Positions 61,739 to 64,000 of a stretch of 64,000 nt of DNA are shown in pieces. The position numbers and the translations under genes were made by a program. Source of the DNA: Jannaschia helgolandensis (GTDB taxonomy: Bacteria > Pseudomonadota > Alphaproteobacteria > Rhodobacterales > Rhodobacteraceae); assembly GCF_900109285.1 (NCBI RefSeq), contig NZ_FNZQ01000001.1:959001-1023000 (forward strand), read 5' to 3'. The notes under the pieces are model-generated. The model was not told where the DNA came from. It was given only the letters and a program-made list of their open reading frames with translations, and ran no database searches. Position 1 is the first letter of the stretch. Every line of letters starts with the position of its first letter.

Positions 61739-62947
61739 ATGGCACGCGAACCGCTAGAGCACGGCACGCAATTTTCGCAGCCGATCCGGCAGATCGTGCA
61801 GATGCTGGCGGTCCTCGGGGCTGTCGGTGTGGGCGTGTTTCTTGCCTATCCGCAGGTCGCGCCGATCTTCGTCACGAACCCCTGGCTGAACGGCACGATC
61901 ATCCTCGTGTTCTTCCTTGGCGTGCTGGCCTGTTTCGCGCAGGTGTTCCAACTGTTCTCCTCGGTGTCGTGGATCGAGGGTTTTGCCGAAACCCGACTTG
62001 GTCACGACATCTCGCGTCCGCCCGGCCTGCTGGCCCCTTTGGCGTCGTTACTGCGGTCGCGGTCCCCGCGAAGCCAGATTTCTGCCTCTTCCTCGCGCTC
62101 GATCCTCGATTCGGTCGGCGCCCGGATGGAGGAGGCGCGGGACATTACGCGTTATATCGTCAATACGCTGATATTTCTTGGTCTTCTGGGCACTTTCTGG
62201 GGCCTGGCCACGACCGTTCCGGCGGTGGTCGATACGATCCGTAACCTGAATCCTGAAAACGGCGAGGGCGGTGTCGCAGTCTTCGGGCGCCTGATCGGCG
62301 GTCTGGAATCGCAGCTTGCCGGTATGGGCACGGCCTTCGCCTCGTCGCTGCTTGGCTTGGCCGGATCGCTGGTCGTCGGCTTGCTGGAGTTGTTCGCGGG
62401 CCACGGCCAGAACCGGTTTTACCGGGAGATGGAGAACTGGCTGTCGTCGATTACCCGCGTCGGCCTGGTCGGCGACTCGGGCGAGGAAACCATCGACCAA
62501 TATTCACTGGCCGCCGTTCTGGACCACATGAATTACCAGATGGAGAGCCTTCAGGACATGTTCCAGAAGGCCGAGGCGGGACGTCTGGCCGCCGACGCCA
62601 AGATGGGCGGTCTGGCCGATGCAGTCGCCGTCATGGCACATAGAATGGACAGCGGCGGCGGTACTACCGATGCGCTGAACCGCGTGGCCGAGGGTCAGGA
62701 AAACATCGTCGAGGTTCTGCGCGGATCGTCGGGGGGAAATGACGGTCTGGATGCCGAAAGCCGGATGCGGATCAGGTCGATCGACGTGCAGCTTCTGAAG
62801 GTGTTCGAAGAGTTGCAGCAGGGGCGTCAGGCCGCCATCGACGACCTGCGCGGCGATATCGGGTCCCTGACCCGCACCCTGCGGCAGTTGAACCGTCAGG
62901 TGCAGGCTTCGCAGGGACAGGATCAGGCGTCCGAAGGGGACGGCTGA
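61739..62947 (+). CDS. MotA/TolQ/ExbB-like membrane protein
   Basis: The 402-aa protein has a first membrane helix pair (about 20-75), then YIVNTLIFLGLLGTFWGLAT and AGMGTAFASSLLGLAGSLVV, the two helices that form the proton path in MotA/ExbB proteins. A C-terminal cytoplasmic part with coiled-coil character (about 260-400) follows. Such proteins drive a partner by the proton-motive force. The partner is most likely the next gene, 1 bp downstream. Confidence 0.85.
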   Translation: MAREPLEHGTQFSQPIRQIVQMLAVLGAVGVGVFLAYPQVAPIFVTNPWLNGTIILVFFLGVLACFAQVFQLFSSVSWIEGFAETRLGHDISRPPGLLAPLASLLRSRSPRSQISASSSRSILDSVGARMEEARDITRYIVNTLIFLGLLGTFWGLATTVPAVVDTIRNLNPENGEGGVAVFGRLIGGLESQLAGMGTAFASSLLGLAGSLVVGLLELFAGHGQNRFYREMENWLSSITRVGLVGDSGEETIDQYSLAAVLDHMNYQMESLQDMFQKAEAGRLAADAKMGGLADAVAVMAHRMDSGGGTTDALNRVAEGQENIVEVLRGSSGGNDGLDAESRMRIRSIDVQLLKVFEELQQGRQAAIDDLRGDIGSLTRTLRQLNRQVQASQGQDQASEGDG

Positions 62948-62948
62948 C

Positions 62949-64000
62949 ATGGCATTCCAGCGGCGCAGCGGTCAACGGTTCACGGCCAACGTCTGGCCCG
63001 GTTTCGTCGACGCGATGACGGCGCTTCTGCTGGTTCTGATGTTCGTGTTGTCGATCTTCATGATCGTCCAGTTCGTCCTGTCCGAAACGATCGAGGGGCA
63101 GGGTCAGGAACTGGATGCTCTGGGCGAGCAACTGGCATCGCTGGCGCAGGCGCTGGGGCTTGAAAATCAGCGCGCCGCCAACCTTGAAAATCAGGTCGCA
63201 AGCCTTGGAGCGGAGCGCGACACGCAGGCCGCGCTGATCGCTACATTGTCGGCGCAGCGTGACGATCTGACCGCCCGTGTCAGCAGCTTCGAGGAGCAGG
63301 TCGCCTCCCTGATCGCGACGCGCAATCGTCTGACGACCGCACTTGAGACAACCGAAGGCGAACGCAGCGCGCTGGCCGGTCAGCTGGAGACGACGCAGGG
63401 TGAATTGACACGCATCATCGACGAACGCGAGGCGTTGCAACTTGCACTGGCCTCTGCCCGGGAGGAAATCGACGAAGGCGTCGAGGCTGCGCGATTGGCC
63501 GCCGCCCAGCGTGAGGCGGTGGAGGAGCTTCTGGCCGATCTGCGCGCACAATCGGAAACGCAGGCGGCGACGCTGGCCCAGACGCTCGCGGCGCTGGAGG
63601 GACAGCAGGCCACGGTGGAAACCTTTCAAACCCAGATCACGGATTTGCAGGCCGATCTGGATGCGGAGGAGGCCGCGCGACTGGCCGAACTGGCCGCTGC
63701 CGAAGCACTGCGCGCGCGACTTGCGGATGCAGAAACGACGCTGACGGATGCCGAAGCCGCGCGTCTGGCGGAACAGGCCGCGGCCGAAGCCCTGCGCGAA
63801 CGCCTTGCCAATTCCGATGCCGAACTGACCGCAATGACGCTTGCGTTGGAAGAACAGCGGCAGAAGGCCGAGGATACGCTGACGCTGCTGGCCGCCACCG
63901 AGGCGACGCGCGACGACCTGACCGCCCGTCTGGCGCAGGCCGTCGCCGATCTGAGCGCAAGTCAGGATGCGACGACGACGATGGAGGACCGGCTTGCGGC
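62949..64000 (+). CDS. MotB/OmpA-type coiled-coil partner protein, 3' end cut by window
   Basis: The frame begins at ATG 62949 and is still open at the right edge (about 350 residues). FTANVWPGFVDAMTALLLVL carries a membrane helix with the Asp (FVDAMT) that in MotB/ExbD partners binds the proton. After it comes more than 280 residues of Ala/Glu/Leu-rich coiled coil with repeated ARLAE and EALRERLA units. A C-terminal peptidoglycan-binding domain would be expected beyond the window. Confidence 0.85.
   Translation, partial: MAFQRRSGQRFTANVWPGFVDAMTALLLVLMFVLSIFMIVQFVLSETIEGQGQELDALGEQLASLAQALGLENQRAANLENQVASLGAERDTQAALIATLSAQRDDLTARVSSFEEQVASLIATRNRLTTALETTEGERSALAGQLETTQGELTRIIDEREALQLALASAREEIDEGVEAARLAAAQREAVEELLADLRAQSETQAATLAQTLAALEGQQATVETFQTQITDLQADLDAEEAARLAELAAAEALRARLADAETTLTDAEAARLAEQAAAEALRERLANSDAELTAMTLALEEQRQKAEDTLTLLAATEATRDDLTARLAQAVADLSASQDATTTMEDRLA

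Overview
The window looks like chromosomal DNA of a high-GC alphaproteobacterium of the Rhodobacterales (Roseobacter/Rhodobacter type). Pointers are a class I lysyl-tRNA synthetase, an RpoH2-type heat-shock sigma factor, a MipZ-like division-plane ATPase, TrmD with an N-terminal extension, the families DUF1489, DUF2125 and DUF4864, an ExbB-like/coiled-coil membrane pair, and a beta-helix protein resembling the orphan tail fibre of rhodobacterial gene transfer agents. Most of the window is dense housekeeping DNA with many 4-bp ATGA or GTGA overlaps between genes.

Layout. 0-9.3 kb: a partial UspA, a membrane protein, a branched-chain aminotransferase, YdcF, the beta-helix protein, DUF4864, lysK, TerB and an Hsp70-like chaperone. 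9.5-16.9 kb: trpS, a rhomboid relative without catalytic residues, murJ, glnD and an LppC/LpoA-like lipoprotein. 17-26.9 kb: rsmI-yraN-gshB, comM, GST, a cobalamin pair (CobC-like phosphatase and cobU), rpoH2, coaBC-dut-moeB-like. 26.9-31.8 kb: an amino-acid ABC uptake pair and a glycine betaine/proline ABC operon (proX-proW-proV). 31.9-39.0 kb: the ribosome/SRP cluster on the minus strand (ffh, two acetyltransferase genes of which one is a deletion remnant, chorismate mutase, rpsP, rimM, DUF1328, trmD, rplS, rpmE, then mipZ). 39.2-43.5 kb: a small hypothetical protein, azoreductase with a divergent LysR regulator, UspA and a sodium:alanine symporter.

43.5-53.9 kb is the accessory region. It lies between an IS3-type orfA fragment and a decayed IS5-type transposase. 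It holds a terminal-oxidase cluster (fused subunit I+III, a subunit II without CuA ligands, CtaG, a CopD-like protein, DUF2231 and a small membrane protein). Divergent from it is a three-subunit FAD-GMC dehydrogenase (Tat-exported small subunit, flavoprotein with a Cys cluster, tri-heme cytochrome c). The intergenic region between the halves carries a near-perfect palindrome that fits the EcfG promoter pattern GGAAC-N17-CGTT on both strands. My reading is a self-contained chain: periplasmic oxidation of a sugar or alcohol by the dehydrogenase, electrons to quinone, and quinol oxidation by the CuA-less oxidase. Its proton channels look altered. This is the most interesting part of the window.

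53.9-64 kb returns to core genes: B12-dependent ribonucleotide reductase, DUF1489, a small cytochrome c lipoprotein, a dimethylglycine dehydrogenase-like flavoprotein, DUF2125, ChaC, and an ExbB/MotA-like protein followed by a coiled-coil partner cut by the window end. I saw no rRNA, tRNA or CRISPR array.
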